Under the pieces are notes generated by a model. It ran no database searches and was not told the DNA's origin. It was given only the letters and a program-made list of their open reading frames with translations. A program made the position numbers and the translations under genes. DNA of 64,000 nt from Apis mellifera (Eukaryota; Arthropoda; Insecta; Hymenoptera; Apidae), in contig NC_037649.1 of assembly GCF_003254395.2 (NCBI RefSeq), forward strand, positions 9,821,931 through 9,885,930, written 5' to 3'. This document shows, one piece after another, positions 25,575 to 38,735 of the stretch (its first letter is position 1; the number at the start of each line of letters is the position of its first letter).

Positions 25575-28051
25575 CGTGCGGTTAGCAATTACGCTAATAA
25601 TGATATTAATTTACCGCGGAATAGCAGGAGACTCCTCCGTCAATTTTGTACATGGAGTTGATTTAACGCGTGACTCCAGGGTTTTACGAATGCAAACGTC
25701 CGGGGGGGGAGGAACAAAACAAATTTCGTGAGATAAAATCGAAAATGAGTTAATTGAATAATAAGGTGTTATATATTTAAATAAGAAACCTTTGTCTCGC
25801 GTTTCACATCGAGATTTTGTTTTACGGTATTATTTTTGTATAATTAATTCGCCTGCTTCTTTTTTTCCTTTTTTTTTTTATTCATTAATTTCGAGGATAA
25901 CGGACACGGAGGAGGATCTCACGGCATTGTCTGATCCCGTGCGCCTTCGATACGAATTTTCATCTTCTTGATTAATCGTTCAGACTTGATCTATAACTCG
26001 TTCGAACTTTTTCTTTTTTTCTTTCTTCGAGTTCCAATTCCGCGAAGAAGGAAAATATTTATATATATATAAATAGCGAAATTTAATTTAATTCCAAGTT
26101 ACGTCGAAACGCGCGAATTATTAACGCAAGCTATAATAATATTATCTGGATACAAGCGCGATTACATAAGGCGAATTACAGCGAATAATTAACATTCACT
26201 TAAGCGGTCGAAGAAAATTTTAACACGAGTTTCTAAACTCGAGACTTTCCGATTATTAATAGAAGTGATACATAATTCAATTAAATATCTACAAATTATA
26301 TATTTTCTGTATTACCTAACACGGTTACAACAACCACCATTCACTTAAGCAGCTATTAAAGGCTTACTTTTTAGCTTCGCTTTCAAACCAACACTTCTTC
26401 TCGTAATACGTTAATACGAATTACGCGTATCGAGCATAAATTGCGTATTTCCCTCTCCCTTTATCATAATGTACAAGCATCAGAGCAAGCCAATATTTGC
26501 TTAATCAGAATTGCACGAATTAAAATTTCCCTGGATTAAAATAAGCCAAGTGGCACGCTTGGTAAATTTCCATCGAGAAGCATAGACCTCCATATTACAT
26601 GAAAAGACAAATTTGACCAAATTTCACTCGATGTGTATACGTATATACGCGATCCTTTTATCGAATCGTTCCACGTCATGTCACTTCTGTACACCTCGTC
26701 GACGCTTTCTTTGTAACCGTTTTTCGAAGGGAAGAAAAGAAAGACCGAGCAAGAGCTTAATGCGCTCATCCATTCTTGCGAGATAAACTCGTAACGGCGG
26801 AGTAAACGGTACCGAAACACGTAGAGAAAAGAAACCTTAATTGCTCGTTTCTTCGCGATTTAGGCGATCGGCAGCAGGTAAGGTTTCTAGATATATCCAA
26901 GGAGGTTTCGAGCGTAGCAAATTTGGAGGTCTCGATTGTCGTGAAGCGTGATTTATCATGGTGCATAGTCGGAGAAGGAGGTTTAATTGCTATTTTGAGA
27001 CGATGATGGAGTTAAGTTAGCTCGAAACGCGCGTGGCGTAACGCGGCTTCTCGATAGGATTCGTTCCGGTGTTGCGAGATTCGCTGGTACGGAACGTTAT
27101 TACACGCCGAAACACTTTGCTCGAGATCCTTTAAGAGGAAGGATGATTTTTCGACCAAGATTTCTCCTTCGAAAAAATCATTTCATCGAAATGGTTGGTT
27201 CATCCATCCTTGGGTGAGAGACCTTGGTCCTTTCGATCGACATCGTGTAAAACGAGGCGTTTCATTTTGGACATCCCTAGAAATCGAGCGGTTGAAACAT
27301 GTGCATCGAGTGGCACACAACAGGTCGGCCGGCTGTATATGGTATATCCACGCACGATCGGAATTTTCCGATAGCCACCAACCGGCGATTTATGGACGCG
27401 CGAGGAAACGGACGCGAGCCGTTATACGCAAGGCCTCCTACAGGCCTCCACGCTCCAACCTCGATATCCGTGCATTATCATAGCTACAACCGAACCTTGG
27501 ACGAAGCTTCGAACGAGGACGGCAGCCTCTCTTTTCGAATCTTCCGTCTCTTACGAAATCAAGTCGAAAAGATTCGCATCTTTTTGTCGCGGCAGATAAT
27601 TCAAAAAAAAAAAGAAGAAGAAATGAATCGAGCGGATTGGATCGAAGCAAGGGTTAAACACCGACCTCACCTTCCAACACTAACCTCTCCCCCCCCGTCG
27701 TATATCGTATATAGGAGAGTCACACCTCGTTCGAGCTTGGTTTACTATACATACATATACACGCGTTTATATACCGAGAATGGCGCTCGGACAAATTGGC
27801 AATCGGCGGACAGCGAACGGAAAAGTATATATTCTCCGAGAGACTGGTGACTATAGGACAACGATGGCCCGGGGCAAGGACTACGGGTTGCGACCCCAAT
27901 CGCATTCGGACTCGGCTTTGCGCAGGTGTGCGTGGCCATTAATCCAGAAATGGAAGTGAATGCGGGTCCAAATGCTAGCCAGAAGCGGGCTCGAGAGCTC
28001 TACGTCGTTGCACGCTTGTCTCTTCTTCCCCTCCTCCCTTCCCTTACGTTC

Positions 28052-28130
28052 GTTTTTTCCTCCTTTCCCCCTCTCTCTCTCTCTCTCTTTATCTATCTCT
28101 TTCTCTCTCTCGCTCGCTCTCTCTCTTTCC
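28052..28130. repeat. CT-rich pyrimidine region
   Basis: About 80 nt of nearly pure CT with short interruptions (atctatc, cgctcgc). It yields SLSLS or REKE-type false frames on both strands. Confidence 0.85.
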
Positions 28131-29148
28131 TGTTTTTTGCGTAGCCGGCGATACAGGTAATAAAAAAGAGGCGTGTCCTCCCCCCTCTCCCCTCCACGAA
28201 TGTTTAAACGCGGCCCACGTTCGCGCGCGAGAAACCAACTACTAGGCAACTAGACTTTTTATCGAGGACCACTGTGAAACTGCTCACGGTTCTCTCTCTC
28301 TCTCTCAAAGGCCATTAAGATCTCTTAGGATCGTTTCAGGAATCAGACGTTTTTTTCTCTCCTTCTTTTTTTTTTTTTGCATCGGAACACCCGGTAATTC
28401 GACGATAAACGTAAGAGAGCAAGGTGGTATCCCCGATTTAATCTCGTAAAAAAACGTGCCTAGCCGATTTCTCAATTTTTAACGGGAGGGAGGGAGGGAG
28501 AGGAGAGAGAGAAACAAATCCGTTCTCGGCGAAATAAAATTTTCATTACGTAGCCTGGAGAAACAACGGGAGTTCGAAGACCGGTATCACGTCTCTTGAA
28601 ATATACTGCTTGGCAAGGACGCGGAGATATCGGTTAGGTACAGCCTGGTTAGGTAGCCTAGCCGGGTGTTCGCGAAACGGAAATCGGTTTTCCATAGAAT
28701 GGTCGTGCGCGGGAAAAATCGGACATAATTAACCCATAAAGCAACAGGAATCGGCGGAGATCTCCAGGAGCAAGGTTTGTCCATAAGCGAGAGAAGTCGG
28801 GACCGGCGTCCGTTTCGAGCCACCGCTGTTAAGAAGATTACACGTGCACCTGCGCGCCGCCGGTTAGGGACAGCCGATAGCCGATAGAGCCGCTCCCCTT
28901 CGCCTCCCCTCGCAACGCACCGATTCCTCGTTGCAATTTTAAACGCTCCCATTGCACTCTAATATTAATATGAACTCGTAGAATCTTGAGATATTCTCAA
29001 CATCGTCGTACAGGATTATTGTTAATATCATCAGGATAAAAAGAGGAGGATTTCCTTCGACGAAGATCGACGGCGGTGTCTCTTTCTCCATTTATTCGAA
29101 TCAACGATAAAATTTAAATTTGATTGTCGTTAAATTTGATTCACTCAC

Positions 29149-29314
29149 CGGTAGATGCGGAGAGCGGCGGTGGCGTAGGCGTCGTGGAAGGTGAAGGGAT
29201 TCTTCTAGCCGTGGCGGTAATTATAGCCGCTGGACTGTACCGGGGCACCTGCAACACCACGGGAGTTTTCACGGACAGATCCACTGGTTCCAGCTGCACC
29301 GGCGGTCCCGCCGC
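29149..29314 (-). CDS. Internal coding exon of a KLF3/8/12-type transcription factor, carrying the CtBP motif
   Basis: Seen: read on the minus strand, the exon is bounded by a good acceptor (tttctgtttcag, then gcggcg) and a consensus donor (ctaccg, then gtgagt). It is 166 nt long and encodes 55 codons plus one base, so it enters in phase 0 and leaves in phase 1. The peptide starts AAGPPVQLEPVDLSVKTPVV and continues as a Ser/Thr/Pro-rich stretch with PSPSTTPTPPP near its end. The P-V-D-L-S-V-K motif is at residues 10-16 (29267-29287). Known: PxDLSxK binds the co-repressor CtBP, and Q-[LM]-E-P-V-D-L-[ST] is the form seen in vertebrate KLF3, KLF8 and KLF12 ahead of their zinc fingers. Inferred: this is a repression-domain exon of a nuclear zinc-finger factor. 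Other CtBP-binding repressors are possible, because no finger is visible in the window. The acceptor AG is at 29315-29316 and the donor GT at 29147-29148. Confidence 0.8.
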
Positions 29315-29584
29315 CTGAAACAGAAACGAACGGTACTCGTTAACGCGCGTCCCCGCCATTAAACCATCAATTTTGCAGAGAACGAGCTCCCCCTTTGGCG
29401 CCATGTAACCGAACATTTATTCGCCCGATACGGAATTACTCCAATTACAGTGTAACGCTCTCTCGGTGTAGTAGCGTTTTAAATATTTCCCTCCGTTCTG
29501 TAACACGGCCTCTCGATTTCCAAATTCCATCCCCTCGTCGATGATCGAAATTCCTGTTATACTTTTGTTCGTCATATCAACTTC

Positions 29585-29614
<30 letters not shown>
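29585..29614. repeat. (CT)n with CTTT interruptions
   Basis: Pyrimidine tract about 270 bp upstream in transcript sense of the CtBP exon. On the minus strand it is a purine tract, so it is not that exon's polypyrimidine tract. Confidence 0.88.
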
Positions 29615-29615
<1 letters not shown>

Positions 29616-31571
29616 GAAGTCGAAGCTCGAACGATCGAGAGCAACCGATCTCGAACTCCCTCCGGAGCGAGGGAGTGAGCTCTCCGATAAATCGATAGCC
29701 AAAGGTACTACCTTCGTACCTAGCTTATCTGGCGGAGAGCTCGATGCTGGTAGCAGGCCCAAGTGCTTTCGCGCAATTAGCATAACTAGCATTGCTATTG
29801 ACGTGGACTAATCACGACCAGTTCCCACGAGATCCGAATGACCCGAGAGCTGCCCACCGTCCCTCTCTCTCTTTCTTTACCGCTCTCTGTCCAACTTGCT
29901 AGATCGCGATCCTATCTCGAAAGCGACGAAAATCAAACTTTCGTCGAATGAGATAGTATCAGAAGTAGCAAGTGTAGAGAGGAGATACGAAATCATCCAT
30001 CACGACGATGGATGGAATTCAAAAATTATGATATAATTTCGCTCGGGAATCGAACGGGAATCGATTTGTCTTCGTTACGTTTTTTTTTTCCCCTCCTCCC
30101 CTTCTTTTTTCCCCCGAGGATAATTACGAGATCATCATCGTTGGTGTTCGCCTGTCGCGCTTAATTACTTGTTTATTTCCATCCGTATTTCCCAAGATTT
30201 ATGGCCTTGCCACACGCGACGATCAACACAACAAACAAAGCAACGAGCGGTTACGTAGGCTGCGCATAGAATTTTTAGGCCGAGAATCCTATGAATCCTT
30301 ATCAACCGCGACTGTTTCGTATTCACGGCGCGACGATTCGGGGAACGAAGATTGGATTCGCAAAAGCGTTTCGACCACCGGCAAAGAGAAAGAAAAAGAG
30401 ACAGAGCGAGAGAGAGAGAGAGCGATTGTTTCCAGGTAACGTCTGGTGACGAGAATACGTGGGAATACGCTGGAGCGATATATCGACGATGAAAACCGAC
30501 CGCCCCTTTTCCTCGCAGCAGGCAACGGTATCGCGTCGTGCGACACGATACACGGCTAATAACGTAACCCGCTCGACAATTGGACCAAGTGGTGTAACAA
30601 GCGCTTCTACAAATCCGTAGGGAGCAAGAGAGAGAGAGAGATATTATATTTCGAAACATAATATTCGATGTACTTTTACGTATGGAAAATTAAAAACTCG
30701 ATCGAAAATGTTTAAATAACGTTCGTTTGAATAAATCGAATATATCTTCGAAGAGAATGAATAACAATCGAAGCAAGATCGAAATAAGAGAATCGTTGAA
30801 AAATTAATATTATTGATCGAAATCGAACATGTTAAACTATCAACACTCGTCGATATAAAGATTCTCTCCTCGCGATATCTTATGATGCCAGAGAGACGGA
30901 TCGGTTCGCCTGTGACGATAATTCCATGCTCGCAATCGCGGATCGTGTCTGGAATAGGAGGAACTTGCGAAACGAGACGGCAAATCGATCCAAAAAAAAA
31001 AAGGAAAAAGAAAGAAAAAAGAGATACTCGTCACGCGAGACACGCCCATGGCAGCGTTCCCGTTTTCAGGAAACTCGTCGTTACGTGCATTTGTTATTCA
31101 TGACCAAGGGGGTGGGGCGAGGAGGGTCTAGTCCCCCGGATCCCTCGTAGTTTCGGCCACGAGAATGAAATCGTAATGGCATTCGCGTCACGGCGCATTC
31201 AAATGTCCCTACTACCTTCGCAATAATCCGCTTCTCTAATTAAAGGACGTCGTATAGTTACATATTTCAAGGGATACCAAGAGGGGTATTTCCATTATTC
31301 CGATTTCCAATTATTCTCCATAAGAGAGAGAATCGCAAGATATGAATAAAAACATCGAGAACTCTTTTAATCTCGAATTTGTCTCGCTACGAGATATTAC
31401 GTTTCGTTTAAAAGGGAGAGGAGAGGGGGGGAATCGAAACGATACAAGATCTGGCGTTCCACGTGTACGACGTATGAAATCAAACGACGTACTAAATCCG
31501 CGATGACTAATGAAAGACCGGGTAAACTGTTCCTAATGATGCCGGTATACTCGAGATATATATAAGAAGTG

Positions 31572-31593
31572 TATATAAATATATATTTATATA
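31572..31593. repeat. 22-bp perfect AT palindrome
   Basis: The sequence tatataaat followed by its reverse complement around a central tata. It sits in an AT-only stretch of about 60 bp that also contains other overlapping TA palindromes. Confidence 0.85.
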
Positions 31594-34500
31594 TATGTAT
31601 ATCGGTCTATATACCGCATATTATACATACACACGCGTTCCCACAGTAGCGAGACTGGTAATGAGAATATAACGTTCATCAATCATTCGTTGGGCAATCC
31701 GCGAGCGAACGACTCCCGGCGGAATTAATTTAATTACTACAAATGTTTCGCGATAAAAATGGCCGGCGATCAATACATTGTCAGGTCCGCGAGTTACGCG
31801 CCGCTCTCCGCGAGTGCCCCCGCGAAAATAATTTATGCAAAGGAGGTAGGACCGAGGCGGGCGCGTATTCGTTCCTCGTATTCGTATACGCGAGTTATCG
31901 GTAAGACGGGTTATTAGTTCGGTTAAAACGTAATTAAGAAAATTTAATATGGATAATGACCGCTAATAAATATAATAATACGTTGGCAACCGGTGATCGA
32001 TAACTTTTAACGAGCCGTCGTCTTAGGAAATTGATACAGGGCTGTTTCATTTGTCAGCCTTTGCGCGGACGAAGCAACGAATCCCCTCCCCCTTTCTTTT
32101 CTCTTTCTCTGAACTACCAGGAGCTATTCGCCGATTAGCCTGATAATTAAATATTACGCAACACGTGGGAAAGGAACACTCACGTGCACAAAGTTAGGAA
32201 GAAATCCGTCGTTTGCGATTTTAACCCCTCGAAAAGTGTCGAACCCTCGATCCTTAACGTTTGAATTTCCCGCGCGCCGGTCTTTTTTATCGACCATCGG
32301 TAGATTAGAATCGTGACGCGGGAATATTACCATATCGTATATATATATATATATAGAAGACGGAGGAGTTTCGGGGTCGAGCACGAGGAATAAATTAGTC
32401 GTCGGATCCCTGCCCTTGCTGGTGGAGGGGATCACAGGTGAGCCGTGCTCCCAGCAACAGGCTCGGCTTATGCCTGTCTTTGGAATTATCGGCAAGATCT
32501 ACCGTGGCCGAAGTAACTACGAGTTATTACGAAGATAGGCCCATTATATATTATACACGGTTTCTTTTTATTACGATCGCCTCTCCGTACACAGCCACGG
32601 CCTCGCGCCCGGGATTAGGTTAACAGCCAGATGTAGACATTACCGGAGATAGGGTGTTTATAGAGCAATTTTTGACACGGTGGATTAATCCGTCCGAGGC
32701 GACACGCGATCGATCTATCTACCTCCGACTCTCTCTCCAATTACTCTCTCTTTTCCTCCAAACACACAGAACTGAAACTTATCCCTCGGGGGGATATATA
32801 TATATACGTTGATTCGGGGACAATTGAGCGTGGAAGAGAAAGAGAGAGAGACCGAATCCTGAAGCGAATGCATTCGCAAATTTCGAATTCACGGCAATTA
32901 TTGATCGCTCGAGCGGATTATGCAAAACGCGGGGCAACTCTCGGCCTCTTTTTACCCCGTGGAGTTTAAAGGTGATCCAGCCAGGTACGTGTCTGAACGG
33001 CCCAACCGTCTTCATTAACGTTGCGCGCGTAGCTGCGGGATAAATCGGTTCGCTGCCCGCTGGAAGTCGTTCGGGACTAATCGAGGCTGACCAAATTAAC
33101 CGGCACGGTGAATGGACCTTCGAGAGAAGAGAGAAAGAGAGTGTGTACCTTCTTCTCGATGCATCGGCCTTCCCCAGAAGGGGAACTCACGATTTATAGG
33201 ATTCCATCGATCTTCGAAATTCGTATCCTCGCTCGTATCGAATAACTTCGAATCCGATCGCGAGGATCTCTCTCGGAAAGGATCCTTCGTTTCTCGATCC
33301 TTCGATTAATATGTTAAATTATGGAGAATTTTGTCTCTTACAAACCGTACATCAAGATAGCGGATAAGAAATTGGTTTATTAATAATTTATGATCTTGTC
33401 GTGAGCTTGTCATCTCGTCGCAAATATCGTAGCAAGAAACGACGGGGGACGTCTTATTTAATAATTGTACATGTCGCTCCGTCATAATTATACCGAGAAT
33501 AAAAAAAAAGAAAGAAAGAAAGAAAAAGAAAAAAGGTTTCCCCCTCCTTCGCGCCGATACTTGAGAGATCCATCTCTCGAAATTCCGCTGCTCGAATTCT
33601 CGAAACGAAACCGCTCGAAACGATTCGGAACCACTGTTGGCCGCATTTCGACGACAGCGGAGCAAATTAGAGCCACGGTTCCGGGAACCGGAATCGTACG
33701 TCTTTCGAGGGGGTATCGTTACACGCTGCGTAGAACAGAGAGAGAAAGAGAGAAAGATTCTTTTTACCAAACTGTCAATCGAACGCGGAACCCAGGGGAC
33801 GGCTCAATTCGAGCGGCGGGGAATCTTTATGACACCGGTGTCGACCCTCTCCTTATTCGGCCGATTCGATCCACGGATGGGATCTTAAAAGAGGGAGAAG
33901 GAAGCGTTAATTCGTGGACCAGTTTCCCTTCCATTTCCACCCAATCTCTTCCCCCTTTCGCTTTATTCTCCAGTCTTTTCCGCGCTTTTTACTCGCGACA
34001 TCTGCGCGAGTATTCCATTCCTCGACCGCTTTTTCCGACCGGATCGAATTTAGTTTCAAGAGAGAGAGAGAAAGAGGAGCAACTCTGCTCAGCCACGTCT
34101 CAGGGGCCCACTTTTAGCCGAAAAATCGATCCCACGAAACGCGATCCAACTTTCATCCTTCGCGACCACGTTGCGCAAGAAATCGTAACGTGTTTTTTTT
34201 CCCCCCCTTCCTCCCTCTCCCCGTCTGTCCTAGGTACAGAGAGATGGACCGCGGCCGCTTTCTACCTTTCACCGCGGCCGATTCCTAATAAATAATTTAT
34301 TCGAGATAGCGGCGATCGTTCTTTTCCCCGTCCTAATCCTGGATTCCGTGAAAAATACCAAGCTCTCGAACGGCCTTTCCTCCAAGGAACGAGACGTCTT
34401 CTCGTCATTCTCGTCGCCCGCATTCGTTTCGTCGAAAAGGGAGAAAAACGAGGGATCGAAAATCCTGGGCACGTTTCGCGACACGAGACACGCCTCGTCG

Positions 34501-35163
34501 CGGCTTCACTGGCCACGCTCCCACGGGAGCAGCAGAAACAAGGGAGCGAAACGTTGCTCGGATGTTGAACATCGAGGGGGAGGAAAAAAGAGGAAAACGT
34601 TCGAAACGTTTCATCTTCCCTTCCTTTTCTCGTAAACGCGTCATTGATTATACGAGATGTTAAATGAAAAGGGATGGAAATCAATAAATTAAATCCATTA
34701 AATTAATCGACGTCGATTGAAATAGAAAGAACGAACCTTCATTTTTTTTCTGAAGATTTAAAAAGAAACATCGTATTCACGCAACCACGTGTCACTTGCT
34801 AATTACTTCACGAAGCATCTCACCTCTCTCTCCCCCTCCACTTGTCGTTAATTACCATCGAGCTCTCGACCGGTCTCCTCCTCTCCTCGTCATCGTCCAA
34901 GATTCGCGGTTCGACTCGGGTCGACTTTCGAGGCGGAGGGAGGGCGCTCTCGAACATTTCTCCCGGGATGCATCTCCCGCCGCCTGTACACGAACAGGCG
35001 GTTTCGCCATCCCGGTTTTGCCATTCGTCTACCGGCTTAAAGATGTCATTGATTAAACGAGCAGGAAGCGGCGAGCGGAATACCTGCGCGCGCGTTTCTC
35101 ACCCACACTCCAAGCCTCGTGTGGGCAACGCATTATGGCGCGGCCAACGTATGAATACCCCTG

Positions 35164-35170
<7 letters not shown>

Positions 35171-35194
<24 letters not shown>
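35171..35194. repeat. (GA)12 microsatellite
   Basis: Uninterrupted GA run. On the minus strand it is CT, and it lies downstream of the possible terminal exon at 35524-35687. Confidence 0.93.
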
Positions 35195-35523
35195 CGGGCT
35201 GGGCGTGTACCCGGGCCCTTTTATGCGATACACCTCGTGCCACGCCACGGATTCATCCGTGGAAGGAAGAATACCGTCGTGGCTCGGCCTCGAAATCAGT
35301 CACGCTCGAGCCGCTCGTTCAGTGACGGCCGCTTTATCCCCCGTGAAATCCGCCTTTTAATTCCATCCCTTCGTATTTCTCCCTTCCGCGATCGAAGGAG
35401 GATTCAAAAAAAAAGAAGAAAGAGAGAGAAACTTGGTCGAGTTTGTATTTACGTATTTATTAATTATACTATCTACCTGTTGATGCAACAACTCGTGTTT
35501 GGAAAATAACGCGAATGTATTAT

Positions 35524-35687
35524 TTACGAATGGAATACGACAAGCGGTGAACATGGACGAGCGATCAATTTCACTCGACTCGGTTGGTATTTAAGGTAAG
35601 TGGATGGATCGACTCCGTGTCTCGTGTAGTGGAAGCCTTTAAGAAAATAAGTCACGCACGAAGGCGCTTCATAAGCATAATGCACCT
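35524..35687 (-). CDS. Possible terminal exon inside the long intron (unrecognised protein end)
   Basis: Seen: on the minus strand a very pyrimidine-rich acceptor (cgtccttcttccccttcag) at 35688-35707 precedes a frame open for 53 further codons. It starts EVHYAYEAPSCVTYFLKGFH and ends PLVVFHS at a TAA (35524-35526). An AATAAA hexamer lies about 63 nt beyond the stop (35456-35461). The residue mix looks more like a real protein than the low-complexity frames around it. The first codon is split and needs one base from the preceding exon, so the incoming phase is 1. Exon 48237-48326 leaves in phase 0; joined directly it would give about 11 residues and a stop. Inferred: it is either an alternative 3' end of the KLF-like gene, an exon of a nested minus-strand transcript, or chance. 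I recognise no family, so this is a weak call. Confidence 0.2.
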
Positions 35688-37031
35688 CTGAAGGGGAAGA
35701 AGGACGGGGTGAAAAGAGAGAGATAGCCATCGATATGCTCGAACGATCAGCTACCGCTAGCGTTTATGAAACTCTTCCCTGCGGTGGCATTAATTCAACC
35801 GAGAGTTTAATCTCTCTCCTCCCCCCCGCTTCCTAATATACCAACTTCATTATATCCCCCCGACTAATTATCCATTTATTATTAACAACGGAGTGGAAAG
35901 TTTAATTGATATTAATCGCGAAAACTCCGCTCCACCATTTCGATGCACGGACAATAGGAGGACGAATCCGATTACCAGATATTCGATCCCCAGCCGGTAT
36001 CGAGCGGATAATCGATAACGGGGAGGCAACGGATCGTTAATGGGAAATCCTCCGTCAATTCGGGCGAACCAGTCTTCTTCTCTCTCTCTACAAATCGAAA
36101 TCTCATCGTTCGAACGAAGCTTCGTATCTCGCCTCTTCTCCCAAACTCCTTAAATCTTCCATCGATATTAAACGGATTAACGTATTTAAATCTATTTTTC
36201 TTTCTCTTGGCCATAACATAGCGCGAATAAACGAGGAATATTCGTTCTCGAGGGCGCGTCGTGTACGTACATCGTGCGCATTCGCGAAAGAAATTACACC
36301 TGGATCCATTGGATCGAGGAGAGGAGGGACACGTATATATCGGGTTGATAAATCGACGCGGCCATCCGTCGATCCATCAGGCCGATCCCCCTCCACCGAG
36401 ATGATTGAGCGATATCATCGCTGGATATCGCTTATGGAAATAGATTTCCGTTGCCGACCGAGTAGGAAAAAAGAGGGGGAGGAGGCGTAGAAATCGGCCA
36501 ACGATGCGACATGATCAATGAACTTTCGGCCGTTCGTTTAATGGCGCCATTTCGAAGTGGCAGGATAAAAGAAACGTGCATTAACATTGTTCGCAATTAA
36601 AAGTAATATCGAGACGATTATCGTCAGGGATTGATATATAAAATGAAAGAAAGAAGGTAAGAAATTTATATACACACCTCGAGATGGAAAAATAAATGGA
36701 AATCCTCCGTTTTCAACCACGAGTTGATCGAGAGAGAGGGAACTGTTGAATAATAATCCGGTTGCAACCGACGTCACGCGACGATGGTCGATTAATTGCG
36801 CGCGACGAAAACGCGTCCTCGCGGGGATTAGGCGTTTCCGAATTATCCGTCCAATTATCGTGTCTACGGCCGTCACGAGACGTGGCGCAAGGCGGCGTGT
36901 AATCGGTAATTGGGCAGGGAACGCTAATCAAAAGTCCAACGAGGCAAGATTACTCTTCTAAAAGTAATGTAATTACACGTATCGTTCCAGGCCGAAGAGA
37001 GAGGAAGGGAGAAAGATAGGCTTCGAAAACT

Positions 37032-37052
37032 TCTCTCTCTCTCTCTCTCTCT
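37032..37052. repeat. (TC)n microsatellite
   Basis: TC run of about 21 nt. A GA run at 37603-37619 lies 550 bp further on and could pair with it as an inverted repeat. Confidence 0.9.
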
Positions 37053-37602
37053 TTCTCTCGAAGAGTATCGAAACACTTCGAGACGAGGAGATTGGAGAGA
37101 AAACTATGGAAAGCAAGCTCCCTCCTCCTGTTTCCATCTCTTCCGGAGAAGTCGGTCTTCGGTTGACATTCAAATGTACCGTACGATCCGATGGAAGAAG
37201 CGGTCTCCTCGAACCTGTTCGATCGAGACGAAAATCCGTTGGTTTAATCGTCGGCAGGATGAGATTACACGACGAGGAAGGGAAGAGGGTAAAGGTAAGC
37301 GGTATCCTCTGCACGCGTGCTCTCGGACGAGATGAAAGGGGATGAGAAGAAAGGAGGATGGAAGGTTTTTCGCATACGGCGGTAACTAATGGCGGAATAT
37401 AGATATGGCGCCGGTGGTATCGTGCGGGTCGTCGGCAGGTTGGCGGCGATATCCCGAGAAAAGCCGATTAAAACGGCCACGCATCGCCGTTTTTCAGCCG
37501 GTCGGTGTCGGTGCCGGCGCAGAAAGAGTTGGGGATCCTGTATAAGGAAGCACTCCGAGCGGACAATGAGCGTGTGCCGCACTGGAAATGACATTTGAGA
37601 GG

Positions 37603-37619
37603 GAGAGAGAGAGAGAGAG
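37603..37619. repeat. (GA)n microsatellite
   Basis: GA run within a longer purine-rich stretch that extends to about 37645. Confidence 0.88.
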
Positions 37620-38735
37620 GAGGGGAGGGACAGAGAGAAAGACAGCTCACGCGAATAAGAAGTATCGGCTCGTTATTGCTACCCGGTGTACGAGGATGTT
37701 TAAAGATCGTGACTTTTGTCGGCCGCCGACGTCGCATCGCGAACCAATCCTCCAATCTGCGAATTTCCGCGATCCTCCACCAACGTCCATTCGATACTCG
37801 CCTCGGTTCTGCTTCTGTCTCTCCACCCTGCCGATAATAAGTTCAAACTTGGCGGGCATCGAGAACGACACGCACACCAATTCAATTATATAATAATCCA
37901 CATTGACTTTGTCCAAATGTTAATCAAGTCACGTGCACGAATCGAATAGAAAACGGATAGTTGTAGCACGATTTATCATCGATTAGTTTCTCGATTTTTA
38001 AAAACCGCGTCTATGAATTTGAATCGGATCAAAAATTCGAAGGGACATTTCTTTCGTCCACGATTAAATCGACATGTAACGGAGATTAATTCAATAATAA
38101 ATCGGGATTACGCCGCATTATATTCCGTTTACATTGTTCCAGCACCGAGAATGATGCCATCGAGGCGCCTATTTATCCCAATGGATTCCACATCGCCTCG
38201 ATATTTATTTTACGTCCGAGCCTCGATCGTCGCAGGGCTAATAATCGCCGCGAGTCGAGATGTCCGTCCCGTAATATTATTTTAAAAGGGGTTTAGAAGA
38301 GCGGCGCGGTTAAAGTACACGCGTAGCACGATGCTTAATAGCAGCGCGGCTGCCGAACGGCTGCGATCGTCGGGACGGGAACAGACGTCGATCGTGTTAA
38401 CTCGTGGAGGAAAAACTTGTTGTCGAGCGAAGCGAGCGGGGAGAAAGAAAATCGGAGTAAGAAATCGAGTTTTCAAACGCGTTATTTCTCCTCCTCTACG
38501 CTCGTCCAACTCTTTGCAGCGGCGCGCTACTACAAAAATACTGTTTCCATCCAGATATCCCGTTAACGACGCAACTCGCTTCTTTTGCCAAACTCTTCCC
38601 GCCACGACTCGAGTATCTCGTAAAGCGGGAGAAATTTTCGCGTCGAAAAGTTTTTCAACTGTTTCCTCCTCGCTTAAAGGGAAAAAAAAACGAAATTTTC
38701 TATCATTTTCTTCTCTTCTCGGGAGGAAAATAAAG

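Larger units (their letters stand above)
1..29148 (-). other. Presumed intron and downstream sequence of the KLF-like gene
   Basis: The donor at 29147-29148 shows that transcription continues to lower coordinates. I searched by eye for the expected C2H2 linker and finger signatures (TGEKP, KVYTKSSHLKAH) on the minus strand and found none, so the finger exons are probably before base 1. Contents seen: a four-copy degenerate repeat (3734-4258), CCT at 4525-4553, TA at 9625-9647 and 15434-15454, CT and GA tracts near 10171, 10927, 12465, 20465, 21730 and 21801, a 51-nt pyrimidine tract at 10711-10761, TACG at 23556-23574, GTCT at 25555-25574, and an AT-richer part from about 25700 to 26700. Open frames here are shorter than about 265 codons and unrecognised. 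The stretch could instead include intergenic DNA if the gene ends by alternative polyadenylation. Confidence 0.45.

Noticed and set aside
1..29148. Expected C2H2 zinc-finger exons of the KLF-like gene
   Set aside because: I looked for TGEKP linkers and the KLF finger signature on the minus strand and did not find them, so the fingers are taken to be outside the window.
33465..34295. 276-codon plus-strand open frame, the longest in the window
   Set aside because: It opens with a Lys/Glu run from a purine repeat and is rich in Arg and Ser from TCGA-type words. No family was recognised, so it is probably compositional.
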